From assembly GCF_014145675.1 (NCBI RefSeq), contig NZ_JACGZW010000002.1, positions 372,001-436,000 of the forward strand: DNA of 64,000 nucleotides, given 5' to 3'. Below, piece after piece: positions 57,520 to 64,000 of the stretch. How positions within the stretch are numbered: the stretch's first letter is position 1; each line of letters starts with the position of its first letter. The stretch is from Amycolatopsis dendrobii (GTDB lineage Bacteria > Actinomycetota > Actinomycetes > Mycobacteriales > Pseudonocardiaceae). Under the pieces are notes generated by a model. The model was not told the origin of the DNA. It was given only the letters and a program-made list of their open reading frames with translations, and made no database searches. The translations under genes were made by a program, and so were the position numbers.

Positions 57520-58374
57520 TCACCCTTTCACGGCGCCTTGCATGATCCCGGCCACGATCTGGCGGCCGAGCAGGAGGAAGACGATGAGGATCGGAATCGT
57601 GGCCAGCGTGGTGCCCGCGAGCACCAGCGAATAGTCGACGTAATAGCCGCTCTGCAGTTTCTCCAGCGCCACCTGCACGGTCGGATTGCCCGCGTCGAGC
57701 ACCACCAGCGGCCACAGGAAATCGTTCCAGGACGTCATGAACGTGAACATCGCGAGGATCGCCGCGGCCGGGCGGACGGCGGGCAGGCACACGTTCCAGA
57801 AGACCCGGATCATGCTGCAGCCGTCCACGCGCGCGGCTTCGATCAGCTCGTACGGCAACGCGTCCACTGTGTACTGCCGCATCCAGAACACGCCGAAGGC
57901 GGTGACCAGGTTCGGCACGATCACCGACTGCAGCCCGCCCGCCCAGCCGAGCTTTGACATCGCGATGAACAACGGGATGATGCCGAGTTGGGTCGGCACC
58001 GCGAGGGTCACCACGATGAACACGAACAAGCCGTTGCAGCCGCGGAAGCGCAGTTTGGCGAAGGCGAATCCGGCCAGCGACGAGAACAGCACCGTGGTGA
58101 GCGTGACCGTGCCGGACACAATGACGCTGTTCGCCAGCGCCCGCCAGAACGGAACGGTGTCGAATACCCGCGCCGCGTTGGCGAAGAAGTTGCCGCCCGG
58201 CAGCAGTGGCGGTATCCGTTCGGTGAGCATTCCGTTGTCGCGGCTGGCCACGAGAAACGACCAGTAGAACGGGAACAGCGAGCCGAGCACGAACACGATC
58301 AGCACGCCGTACGTCGCCTTGCGCGGTTTGCCGAGCCGGGCCGCGCGCGCCCGCAAGCTTGCTTGCATGCTCAT
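57520..58374 (-). CDS. cebG: Cello-oligosaccharide ABC permease, MalG type
   Basis: A 284-residue, six-helix permease starting MSMQASLRARAARLGK at ATG 58374, overlapping the previous stop (ATGA). The coupling loop YELIEAARVDGCSMIRVFWN with CLPAVRP is the family EAA motif. FTFMTSWNDFLWPLVVL and the C-terminal LLGRQIVAGIMQGAVKG are typical of carbohydrate (CUT1) MalG-like permeases. It pairs with the permease at 58371-59351. The gene name rests on the CebR boxes and gene order. Confidence 0.92.
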   Translation of the reverse strand: MSMQASLRARAARLGKPRKATYGVLIVFVLGSLFPFYWSFLVASRDNGMLTERIPPLLPGGNFFANAARVFDTVPFWRALANSVIVSGTVTLTTVLFSSLAGFAFAKLRFRGCNGLFVFIVVTLAVPTQLGIIPLFIAMSKLGWAGGLQSVIVPNLVTAFGVFWMRQYTVDALPYELIEAARVDGCSMIRVFWNVCLPAVRPAAAILAMFTFMTSWNDFLWPLVVLDAGNPTVQVALEKLQSGYYVDYSLVLAGTTLATIPILIVFLLLGRQIVAGIMQGAVKG

Positions 58375-59351
58375 GTGCGCCTCCCCGCGAGCCGCCCGGT
58401 GACGAAGTAGTTGATCAGCGCGATCACGACGATGATCAGGAAAAGCACCCACGCGATCGCGGACGCGTAGCCGAGATTGAAATTCTCGAAAGCGGTCTGG
58501 TACAGATACAGCGTCACGGTCTGGAACTGATGGGTGGAACCGCCGTTGTTCGACCCGGGCATCGCGTCGAACAGCTTGGGCTCGGTGAAGATCTGCAGCC
58601 CGCCGATCGTCGAGGTGATGGTGACGAAGATCAGCGTGGGCCTGAGCAGCGGCAACGTCACGTGAGTGAAACGGCGCACGGTTCCTGCCCCGTCGATCAG
58701 TGCGGCCTCGTGCAGTTCCTTCGGAATCGCTTGCATGGCAGCGAGAACGATCAGCGCGTTGTAGCCGGTCCATCGCCAGTTCACCATGATCGCGATCGCG
58801 ACGTGGCTGGCGAACCGGTTGGCCTGCCAGTCCACAGGGGACAGTCCGAGCGTCTGGAGCACGCCGTTGACGAGCCCGTACCGCGGCCCGAACAGGTTGG
58901 CGAAGATGATGCCGAGTGCCACCAGGCTCGCCGCGTAGGGCAGCAGAATGCCGACCCGCCACCCGGTCGCGCCGCGCAACCGCAGCGTGAGCACCGCGGC
59001 GAGCAGGACCGCGATGATCAGCTGAGGCACGCTGGACAACAGGAAGATGCTGACCGTGTTTTCCAGCGCGTGCCAGAACTGCGTGTCCGCGAACAGTTCC
59101 GTGAAGTTGTCCAGTCCGATGAAGTCCGGGTCGTCGTCGCCGGCTTTCCAGGAAAACAGCGATACATACGCGGTGTACAGCAACGGGAACATGCCCACGA
59201 TGGCGAATACGATGAAGAACGGTGCCACGTACAGATAGGGCGAGATTTTGACGTCCCAGCGCGCCATCCGGTCCCGCAGGCCGGGCCGCGCCGCGGCGGG
59301 TCGCCGCGTCGTGGCCCGGCTTTCCGGAGCGGTCTTGTCGGTGACAGTCAT
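58371..59351 (-). CDS. cebF: Cello-oligosaccharide ABC permease, MalF type
   Basis: A 326-residue permease starting MTVTDKTAPESRATTRRPAA. Helices begin at about 40 (YLYVAPFFIVFAIVGMFPLL); GLDNFTELFADTQFWHALEN is the conserved periplasmic part and ELHEAALIDGAGTVRRFTHV the EAA loop. No ATPase gene is in the locus. As in Streptomyces ceb systems, a shared MsiK-type ATPase elsewhere would power it. Confidence 0.92.
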   Translation of the reverse strand: MTVTDKTAPESRATTRRPAAARPGLRDRMARWDVKISPYLYVAPFFIVFAIVGMFPLLYTAYVSLFSWKAGDDDPDFIGLDNFTELFADTQFWHALENTVSIFLLSSVPQLIIAVLLAAVLTLRLRGATGWRVGILLPYAASLVALGIIFANLFGPRYGLVNGVLQTLGLSPVDWQANRFASHVAIAIMVNWRWTGYNALIVLAAMQAIPKELHEAALIDGAGTVRRFTHVTLPLLRPTLIFVTITSTIGGLQIFTEPKLFDAMPGSNNGGSTHQFQTVTLYLYQTAFENFNLGYASAIAWVLFLIIVVIALINYFVTGRLAGRRT

Positions 59352-59353
59352 CG

Positions 59354-60661
59354 TCAGCGGGTGAGTTTCTTCGCGCCGTCGACCAGCCGCTGCCAGCCGT
59401 CCGCGGCCGAAGCTCCCTGTTCCACCGACTGCAGCGCCGGGCTGGCCACGTTTTCCTGGATCTGACCGTCGTTCGGGCCCTTGTACTGCGGTTTCGCCAC
59501 CTTCTTCGCCTGCTCGGCGAACAGTTCGCCGATCTTCGCGCCGCCGAAGTACGCGTCGGTCGCGTTGAGCAGCTGCGGGCTTTCCAGCGCCTTCGCCTGG
59601 CTCGGGAAGTTGCCCTTGGCCTCGAACGCCTTGATCTGCTGCTCCGGTGCGGTGAGCCAGGCGGCCAGTTCAGCGGCCTCCCGCGGGTGCTTGCTCTGCT
59701 TCGGCACCGTCAGATACGAACCGCCCCAGTTGCCGCCTCCGCCGGGAAACGCCGCGGTGACCGCCCATTTGCCCGCGTTGTCCGGCCCGGCCTGCTCCTT
59801 GATCACGCCGAGCATCCACGCCGGACAGGCCTTCGTGGCGAACGCGCTCTGCTTGAAACCGGAATTCCATTCGTTGCTGAACGCGGTGAGCTTCGCCGAT
59901 TCGCCTTTCGCGACCGCGTCGGTCACCTTCGCCCAGGCGTCCTTGATGCCCTGGTTGTTCTCCACGGTGAGCTTGTCGTTGGTGTCGAGGTAGCCGACCG
60001 GCAGCTGGTTGACCATGGAGTTGAAGTTCTGCGCCGCCGAATCGAACCACGCCTTGCCGGTCTTGGCGGTGTACTGGGCGCCGGCCGCGAAATAGCTGTC
60101 CCAGGTGGCGAAGAGCGGTTTCACCGCCTCCGGGTCGCTGGGCAGCCCGGCCGCGGCGAGCAGGTCCTTGCGGTAGCACATGGCGAGCGGGCCGATGTCC
60201 GTGCCGTAGCCGATGAGCTTGCCGTTTTTGTCCTTGCCCGCCTCGTATTTCCACGAAAGCCACCGGTCCGGCGCGACGCCCGAGGGGCCGATCTGGCTGA
60301 GGTCGTTGAACTTCGAGGACTTGCTGAGGATGTCCGACAGGTGGCCTTCCTCGACGGCCTGCACGTCGGCCAGTCCGGAGCCCGCCGCGAGCTTCGTCAT
60401 CATGTCCTGGGCGTACGGCCCGCCCTGGCCGGTCTTGCGGTGGGTGATCTTGATGTTCGGGTGCAGCCGCTCGTACTCCGGGATGAGCGCCTCGTAGCCG
60501 AACTCCGTGAACGTCGCGAGCGTCAGTTCCACGTGCTCGTTCGGCCCGGCCGCCGCGGGCACGTCGCCGTCGCCACCGCCGCACGCCGCGGCGCTCACCG
60601 CGGTCATCGTGATGCCCAGTGCCAGCACCAGGCCCTTCCGGAACGTTGTCACCGTCGTCAA
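59354..60661 (-). CDS. cebE: Cello-oligosaccharide-binding lipoprotein
   Basis: About 435 residues from a TTG; GTG 60652 (three codons in, AAGGGG about 10 bp upstream) is the more likely start. The signal peptide ends in the lipobox VSAAAC with GGGDGD after it. The mature part is a family 1 sugar-binding protein: LTLATFTEFGYEALIPEYER, GPYAQDMMTKLAAGSGLADV, DIGPLAMCYRKDLLAAAGLP and AAFPGGGGNWGGSYL. It should bind cellobiose/cellotriose outside the membrane. A perfect CebR box lies 18 bp upstream of the TTG. Confidence 0.92.
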   Translation of the reverse strand: MTTVTTFRKGLVLALGITMTAVSAAACGGGDGDVPAAAGPNEHVELTLATFTEFGYEALIPEYERLHPNIKITHRKTGQGGPYAQDMMTKLAAGSGLADVQAVEEGHLSDILSKSSKFNDLSQIGPSGVAPDRWLSWKYEAGKDKNGKLIGYGTDIGPLAMCYRKDLLAAAGLPSDPEAVKPLFATWDSYFAAGAQYTAKTGKAWFDSAAQNFNSMVNQLPVGYLDTNDKLTVENNQGIKDAWAKVTDAVAKGESAKLTAFSNEWNSGFKQSAFATKACPAWMLGVIKEQAGPDNAGKWAVTAAFPGGGGNWGGSYLTVPKQSKHPREAAELAAWLTAPEQQIKAFEAKGNFPSQAKALESPQLLNATDAYFGGAKIGELFAEQAKKVAKPQYKGPNDGQIQENVASPALQSVEQGASAADGWQRLVDGAKKLTR

Positions 60662-60678
60662 CCCCTTGGAAGTCGTTC

Positions 60679-60692
60679 TGGGAGCGCTCCCA
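60679..60692. promoter_or_regulatory. CebR box 1 (perfect)
   Basis: TGGGAGCGCTCCCA is exactly the 14-bp palindrome bound by CebR in Streptomyces, from memory of that system. It is 18 bp upstream of the cebE-type gene, so bound CebR would block its transcription until cellobiose or cellotriose is present. Confidence 0.93.
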
Positions 60693-60744
60693 GATGCCGA
60701 ACGAGTGTGTTGCAGGTAACGGGGGATGTCAAGGCCGGAGTCTC

Positions 60745-60758
60745 CGGGAGCGCTCCCG
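60745..60758. promoter_or_regulatory. CebR box 2
   Basis: CGGGAGCGCTCCCG differs from the perfect box only at its two outer bases, symmetrically, and extends to a 16-bp palindrome (60744-60759). It is 66 bp from box 1 and about 40 bp before the cebR-type gene, which suggests autoregulation. Confidence 0.88.
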
Positions 60759-60797
60759 GCCAGACCACGTTAAGCTGACCCGATCAACAGGCAGGGG

Positions 60798-61844
60798 GTG
60801 GGCGGAGTGGCGCCTCGGTCCGAGGACGAGCGGCCGACGCTGGAGGACGTCGCGGCGTTCGCCGGGGTCTCGCGGTCCACCGCGTCCCGGGCGCTGAACG
60901 ACGACGCGTACGTCAGCGCGCGCTCGCGCGAAAAGGTGCTGGCCGCGGCGCGGGACCTCGGGTATTCGCCGAACCAGGCCGCGCGTTCGCTCGTCACCCG
61001 GCGGACCGGCGCGATCGCGGTGGTGCTCTCGGAGCCGGAAGCGCGACTGCTCGACGACCCGTACCGGACCGCGGTGATGCGCGCGGGCTACCGGGAACTG
61101 GCCGACGTCGGCTGCCAGATGGTGCTGCTCTTCAGCGATACCCGGGAAGACCTCGGGCGTACCGTGCGGTTTCTCGAGGGCGGCCATGTCGACGGAGTCC
61201 TCGTCTTCGCTCCGCACCGTGCCGATCCGCTGCCGAGGGCGTTGCGGTTGCTGAAGCTGCCCACGGTGTTCGGCGGCCCGGCCGCCGACCTGCGCCGCGG
61301 CGTGCACCTGGTGGATTTCGACAACGAAGGCGGCGCCCGTCAAGCGGTGACGCACCTGGTGGAATCCGGCCGCCGCCGGATCGCGACCATCGCGGGTCCG
61401 CAGGACCAGGGCGCGCCGATCGACCGCCTCGCCGGCTGGCGCGCGACGCTCGTGGACGCCGGGATCGACCCGTCCGGGCTGGCCGAGGAAGCCGACTTCA
61501 CCCTGGCCGGCGGCGCTAAAGCGATGGCCACGCTGCTGGAGCGGGTGCCAGACCTCGACGCGGTGTTCGTCGGCAGCGACATGATGGCGGTGGGCGCGCT
61601 GCGCACGCTTTCCGACGCCGGACGCGACGTGCCCGGCGACGTCGCGGTGGTCAGCTTCGACGACAACGCCGCGCTGGCTCCGGCCATGACGCCGCCGTTG
61701 ACCTCGGTGCACCAGGATCCGCGCGAGCAGGTCCACGCGATGGTCACGACGCTGATGCGGCTGCTGGACGGCGAGGACGTCGCGCCGGGCGCGCAGATCC
61801 TGCCGGTGTCGCTGGTCGTCCGCGAGTCCAGCGGTTCCAGCTAG
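60798..61844 (+). CDS. cebR: LacI-family repressor, CebR type
   Basis: A 348-residue regulator from GTG 60798; GTG 60807 with GGGGG upstream is equally possible. The headpiece TLEDVAAFAGVSRSTASRAL, then NDDAYVSARSREKVLAAARD, is a LacI helix-turn-helix plus hinge (ARSLVTRRTGAI). The sugar-binding domain follows (GYRELADVGCQMVLLFSDTR, GVHLVDFDNEGGARQA, DAVFVGSDMMAVGAL, TSVHQDPREQVHAMV). Divergent from the cebEFG-bglC operon with two CebR boxes between, which supports the assignment. Confidence 0.93.
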   Translation: MGGVAPRSEDERPTLEDVAAFAGVSRSTASRALNDDAYVSARSREKVLAAARDLGYSPNQAARSLVTRRTGAIAVVLSEPEARLLDDPYRTAVMRAGYRELADVGCQMVLLFSDTREDLGRTVRFLEGGHVDGVLVFAPHRADPLPRALRLLKLPTVFGGPAADLRRGVHLVDFDNEGGARQAVTHLVESGRRRIATIAGPQDQGAPIDRLAGWRATLVDAGIDPSGLAEEADFTLAGGAKAMATLLERVPDLDAVFVGSDMMAVGALRTLSDAGRDVPGDVAVVSFDDNAALAPAMTPPLTSVHQDPREQVHAMVTTLMRLLDGEDVAPGAQILPVSLVVRESSGSS

Positions 61845-61875
61845 CCCGGCTCTTCCGGGACCCCTCCCAGCCGGG
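61845..61875 (+). terminator. Hairpin after cebR
   Basis: CCCGGCT (61845-61851) pairs with AGCCGGG (61869-61875), followed at once by TCGTTTT. The 17-base loop is long, so this is a weak to moderate terminator. Confidence 0.5.
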
Positions 61876-61894
61876 TCGTTTTACCTTCCCGGGC

Positions 61895-63238
61895 ATGGGA
61901 GCGAACGAGGGGCGCGGCCGGACCGCCGCGGCGCGGGTGCGGGAGGTGTCGACCCCCGAGCTGTACCGGCTCAACCCGTTCCGGATCGTCGGCCTCACCG
62001 CGGTCGCGACGCGGCGGGAGGTGCGGGAGCGGCGACTTCGAGTCCTGGGGGTGCTCGAAGTCGGCGGCGCGGTGCCGGACGGAGTACCCGCGGACGTGAC
62101 CGCCGACGAGGTGCGGGCGGCCTTCGACGCGCTGGGCAACACCGAACACCGGCTCGTCGACGAGGTCTTCTGGATCTGGGGCATGCCCACCGACTGCGGA
62201 TGCCCGCTCCAGTTGCATCGCAAGCACGACAACGCGGTCGCCGCCTACGCCGCGGCCCTCGACGCGGAAGCCGACCGCACCGACGATCACCCGACTCCCT
62301 TGTGGACCGAAGCGGCTAGTTGCTGGGCGGTGGTCCTGCGGAGCGAATCGTTCTGGCGGCATCTGAACCATCGTGTCGAGAAGCTGGGCGACCGGCGGCT
62401 TGACGAATCCACGGTGGACGGACTGCGGACGGCGCTGCCGGACGCGTTGCTCGCGCCGTTGATCGAAGTAGCTACGAGGTCGGCTGAGCCGCGGCGGTTC
62501 ACCGGGTATCTCGCGTTGTTCGGGGCTGATCGGCATGCCGTCGAGGACGCGCGGACCGCTATCGCCGACGGGACGTACCGGCGGGTCGAGGCGTTGCTCA
62601 AAGACCTTCGGGGAGATCTGGACGGGAATCGGGTGCAGTCGGCCGCGGAGCGAGCTATCGAAGAGACCGCGCCGCTGTTCGACCGGCTCGAAGAGGTGGT
62701 TCCACGAGCGGAATTCCGGCGGACAGCTTCGCTTTCGGAGTCGATCGCGGTGGTGGCGAACAACATCGGGGTCGCGCTCGCGGAGATGCGCGGCGCGTCC
62801 GCGAGCCTGGTCCGGGAGGTGTTCGCGGTCGCGCGGCGCTGCAGTCGCGACCCGGAGACCCTGGAAGCCGTGTCGCGCAACGAGATCGCTGCCACGGTGT
62901 ATGTGCCCACTCCTTCTCTGGAGCGGGAGCCGTCGGCGGCTCGGATCTGCGGCGCGCTGCTGCATGCGGTGGCGGCAGCGGTGTTCCTGGCCTTCAAGCT
63001 GCCGCGGGAAGCACTCTTGGCGGTTATTTTCCTCGGCGCGGTTGCCGGAGCGTTGACGAATTGCTTCGTGGCGGCCCGGCCGTGGACCAGCCCGGGACGG
63101 TATCCGGCTTTGCTCGGGCTGGACGTGGGGATTTACCTGGCTCTCAGCGTGGTTGAGACGCCCTATTGGCTGGCCGTCGCCGTCGCGGCGGCGCTGTTGT
63201 ACGTCGCTCCGTTCGTTCGGGTGCAGAGGGGCTTGTGA
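61895..63238 (+). CDS. DnaJ-like domain membrane protein of an accessory Hsp70 system
   Basis: A 447-residue protein starting MGANEGRGRTAAARVREVST. Residues ~22-95 (LYRLNPFRIVGLTAVATRRE, DEVRAAFDALGNTEHRLVDE, VFWIWG) follow the degenerate J-like pattern N-P-F-R-x-x-G-L...D-E-x-F-W-x-W remembered from proteins encoded beside non-canonical Hsp70 genes. No H-P-D is seen. The middle is helical and the C-terminus has two or three membrane helices (ICGALLHAVAAAVFLAFKLP; YPALLGLDVGIYLALSVVET). Its stop overlaps the next start. Likely a membrane-located client or activator subunit for the Hsp70 two genes on. Confidence 0.7.
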   Translation: MGANEGRGRTAAARVREVSTPELYRLNPFRIVGLTAVATRREVRERRLRVLGVLEVGGAVPDGVPADVTADEVRAAFDALGNTEHRLVDEVFWIWGMPTDCGCPLQLHRKHDNAVAAYAAALDAEADRTDDHPTPLWTEAASCWAVVLRSESFWRHLNHRVEKLGDRRLDESTVDGLRTALPDALLAPLIEVATRSAEPRRFTGYLALFGADRHAVEDARTAIADGTYRRVEALLKDLRGDLDGNRVQSAAERAIEETAPLFDRLEEVVPRAEFRRTASLSESIAVVANNIGVALAEMRGASASLVREVFAVARRCSRDPETLEAVSRNEIAATVYVPTPSLEREPSAARICGALLHAVAAAVFLAFKLPREALLAVIFLGAVAGALTNCFVAARPWTSPGRYPALLGLDVGIYLALSVVETPYWLAVAVAAALLYVAPFVRVQRGL

Positions 63239-63738
63239 TGCGAGACCGGCGGGGCGAAGAAGCGAGACAGCGCAAGCAGCACAAGGAATTCCGGATCGCC
63301 GAACCTGGGCTTCAATCCGACGAGCGCGCTCGGTTGCGGGAACTGCTCGAAAAGCTCGCCGCGGTATTGCCCGCTGCGGACAACGCATCGCCACTGTCCG
63401 AATCGGACTTGGCGGAGGCGGCGACGGCGTTGTGGCGGGCGCGGCGCAAGCTCGCCGGGGTCGAGGACCGGACGGCGCGGCAGGCGGGCCGGTTCCTCAG
63501 CGCGAGCCAGGACGCGCTCGACGCGGCAGGAGTGCTGGTGCAGGACCACGACCGGATCCCGTTCGGCTCCGGGATGGCGCTCGAGGTGCTGTTGTTCCAG
63601 GACGAACCGGACCTGGACGTCGAGCGGGTGGTGGAGACCGTGCGGCCGTCGATTTACCTGACCGGCCGCCGGATCCAGATGGGACAGGTCATCGTCGGGC
63701 GCCCGGCCGCCCGGGGGAACGGGGAAACGGATGCGTGA
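63238..63738 (+). CDS. GrpE-like nucleotide-exchange factor, accessory
   Basis: A 166-residue protein from ATG 63238 in the previous stop. The N-terminal ~100 residues are charged and helical (REEARQRKQHKEFRI... LRELLEKLAAVLP; ALWRARRKLAGVEDRTARQA). The C-terminus IPFGSGMALEVLLFQDEPDL, VERVVETVRPSIYLTGRRIQ and MGQVIVGRP has the layout of the GrpE beta-wing (V-V-E-x-x-R-P-G-Y...G-R-x-x-R...V-x-V). I infer a diverged exchange factor for the adjacent Hsp70. Resemblance is moderate. It overlaps the Hsp70 start by 8 bp. Confidence 0.6.
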   Translation: MRDRRGEEARQRKQHKEFRIAEPGLQSDERARLRELLEKLAAVLPAADNASPLSESDLAEAATALWRARRKLAGVEDRTARQAGRFLSASQDALDAAGVLVQDHDRIPFGSGMALEVLLFQDEPDLDVERVVETVRPSIYLTGRRIQMGQVIVGRPAARGNGETDA

Positions 63739-64000
63739 CACGATCGATTTCGGGATCGACCTCGGCACCACGAACAGCGCGATCGCGGTGCTCGACGACG
63801 GTGCGGTGACGGTGATCAAGAACAACGCGCAGATGGACTACACGCCGTCCGCGGTCTGGATGCCCAAACGCGGCGTGATCGAGGTCGGGGCGGGTGCGCG
63901 GCGGCGGATCGAGGACGACCCGGACAGCGTGCACATCGAATTCAAGCAGTCCATGGGATTGCCGGACGCGCGGCGGGAGTTCCCGAAGGCCGGGGTCAGC
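63731..64000 (+). CDS. Hsp70/DnaK-family chaperone, 3'-truncated by the window edge
   Basis: The first 90 codons are visible from ATG 63731. IDFGIDLGTTNSAIAVLDDG is the Hsp70 phosphate-1 loop, and NNAQMDYTPSAVWMPKRG matches the strand after it (N-x-x-x-x-x-T-P-S-V). The next region (VGAGARRRIEDDPDSVHIEF, KQSMG) follows Hsp70 spacing (K-R-x-x-G). The divergent sequence and the atypical partners upstream suggest an accessory Hsp70, separate from the housekeeping DnaK. Confidence 0.92.
   Translation, partial: MRDTIDFGIDLGTTNSAIAVLDDGAVTVIKNNAQMDYTPSAVWMPKRGVIEVGAGARRRIEDDPDSVHIEFKQSMGLPDARREFPKAGVS

Noticed and set aside
1..64000. Prophage, integrative element, insertion sequence, tRNA or rRNA
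   Set aside because: No integrase, transposase, terminal repeat pair with duplication, or cloverleaf/rRNA-like sequence was seen on reading both strands; a dedicated scan (tRNAscan, ISfinder) was not possible.

Overview
The window is high-GC actinomycete DNA and almost certainly comes from an Amycolatopsis-type organism (Pseudonocardiaceae). Third codon positions are strongly G/C, starts are often GTG, ATGA/GTGA overlaps are common, and the enolase-superfamily racemase at 8.7-9.8 kb looks, from memory, nearly the same as the characterised Amycolatopsis N-acylamino-acid racemase. No rRNA, tRNA, CRISPR array, transposase or phage gene was seen.

Layout. 0-1.1 kb: tail of a rubredoxin gene, a 3Fe-4S ferredoxin, an ECF-like sigma factor and a small membrane protein. 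1.2-4.6 kb: an esterase / MFS transporter / metallo-beta-lactamase-fold hydrolase operon. 5.1-23.9 kb: a long same-strand block that reads as one D-amino-acid / D-peptide utilisation island. It holds a D-aminoacylase-like amidohydrolase, M20 peptidase, GNAT acyltransferase, N-acylamino-acid racemase, PucR regulator, three leaderless serine hydrolases of penicillin-recognising fold, a dipeptide ABC importer, and an 1102-residue fusion of an S9 peptidase with a class C beta-lactamase domain. 23.9-29.5 kb: a two-component system beside a MacB-like ABC exporter. 29.5-32.6 kb: a secreted amidase and a trypsin-like protease. 32.6-35.7 kb: IclR / MFS / hydroxyacid dehydrogenase. 36.8-39.9 kb: a sortase-anchored thioester protein and a LytR-CpsA-Psr protein. 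40.1-44.8 kb: a cell-envelope locus that appears to be one BlaI regulon. 44.8-49.8 kb: lipid-type genes (SDRs, acyl-CoA ligase, reductase) with a TetR regulator. 49.9-51.7 kb: a DyP peroxidase with an encapsulin nanocompartment. 51.8-53.5 kb: a VanY-like lipoprotein and a GH8 glycanase. 54.3-56.0 kb: small or poorly known proteins. 56.1-61.8 kb: a cello-oligosaccharide uptake and cleavage locus (cebEFG-bglC/cebR) with two CebR boxes. 61.9-64.0 kb: a J-like / GrpE-like / Hsp70 cassette cut by the window end.

Non-coding structure is unusually rich. (1) A 42-bp two-tier palindrome occurs three times, each time supplying the TGA stop of the gene it ends. (2) A composite intergenic repeat of 430-580 bp occurs twice in the same order. 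It contains an 88-bp three-unit array whose middle 23-bp unit is exactly inverted between the copies, and a 24-bp perfect stem-loop whose four variable positions all co-vary. (3) Paired operators for BlaI-, CebR-, IclR- and TetR-type regulators can be read directly.

Functions are assigned from motifs and remembered family features. No search was run, so close naming (substrates especially) is inference.
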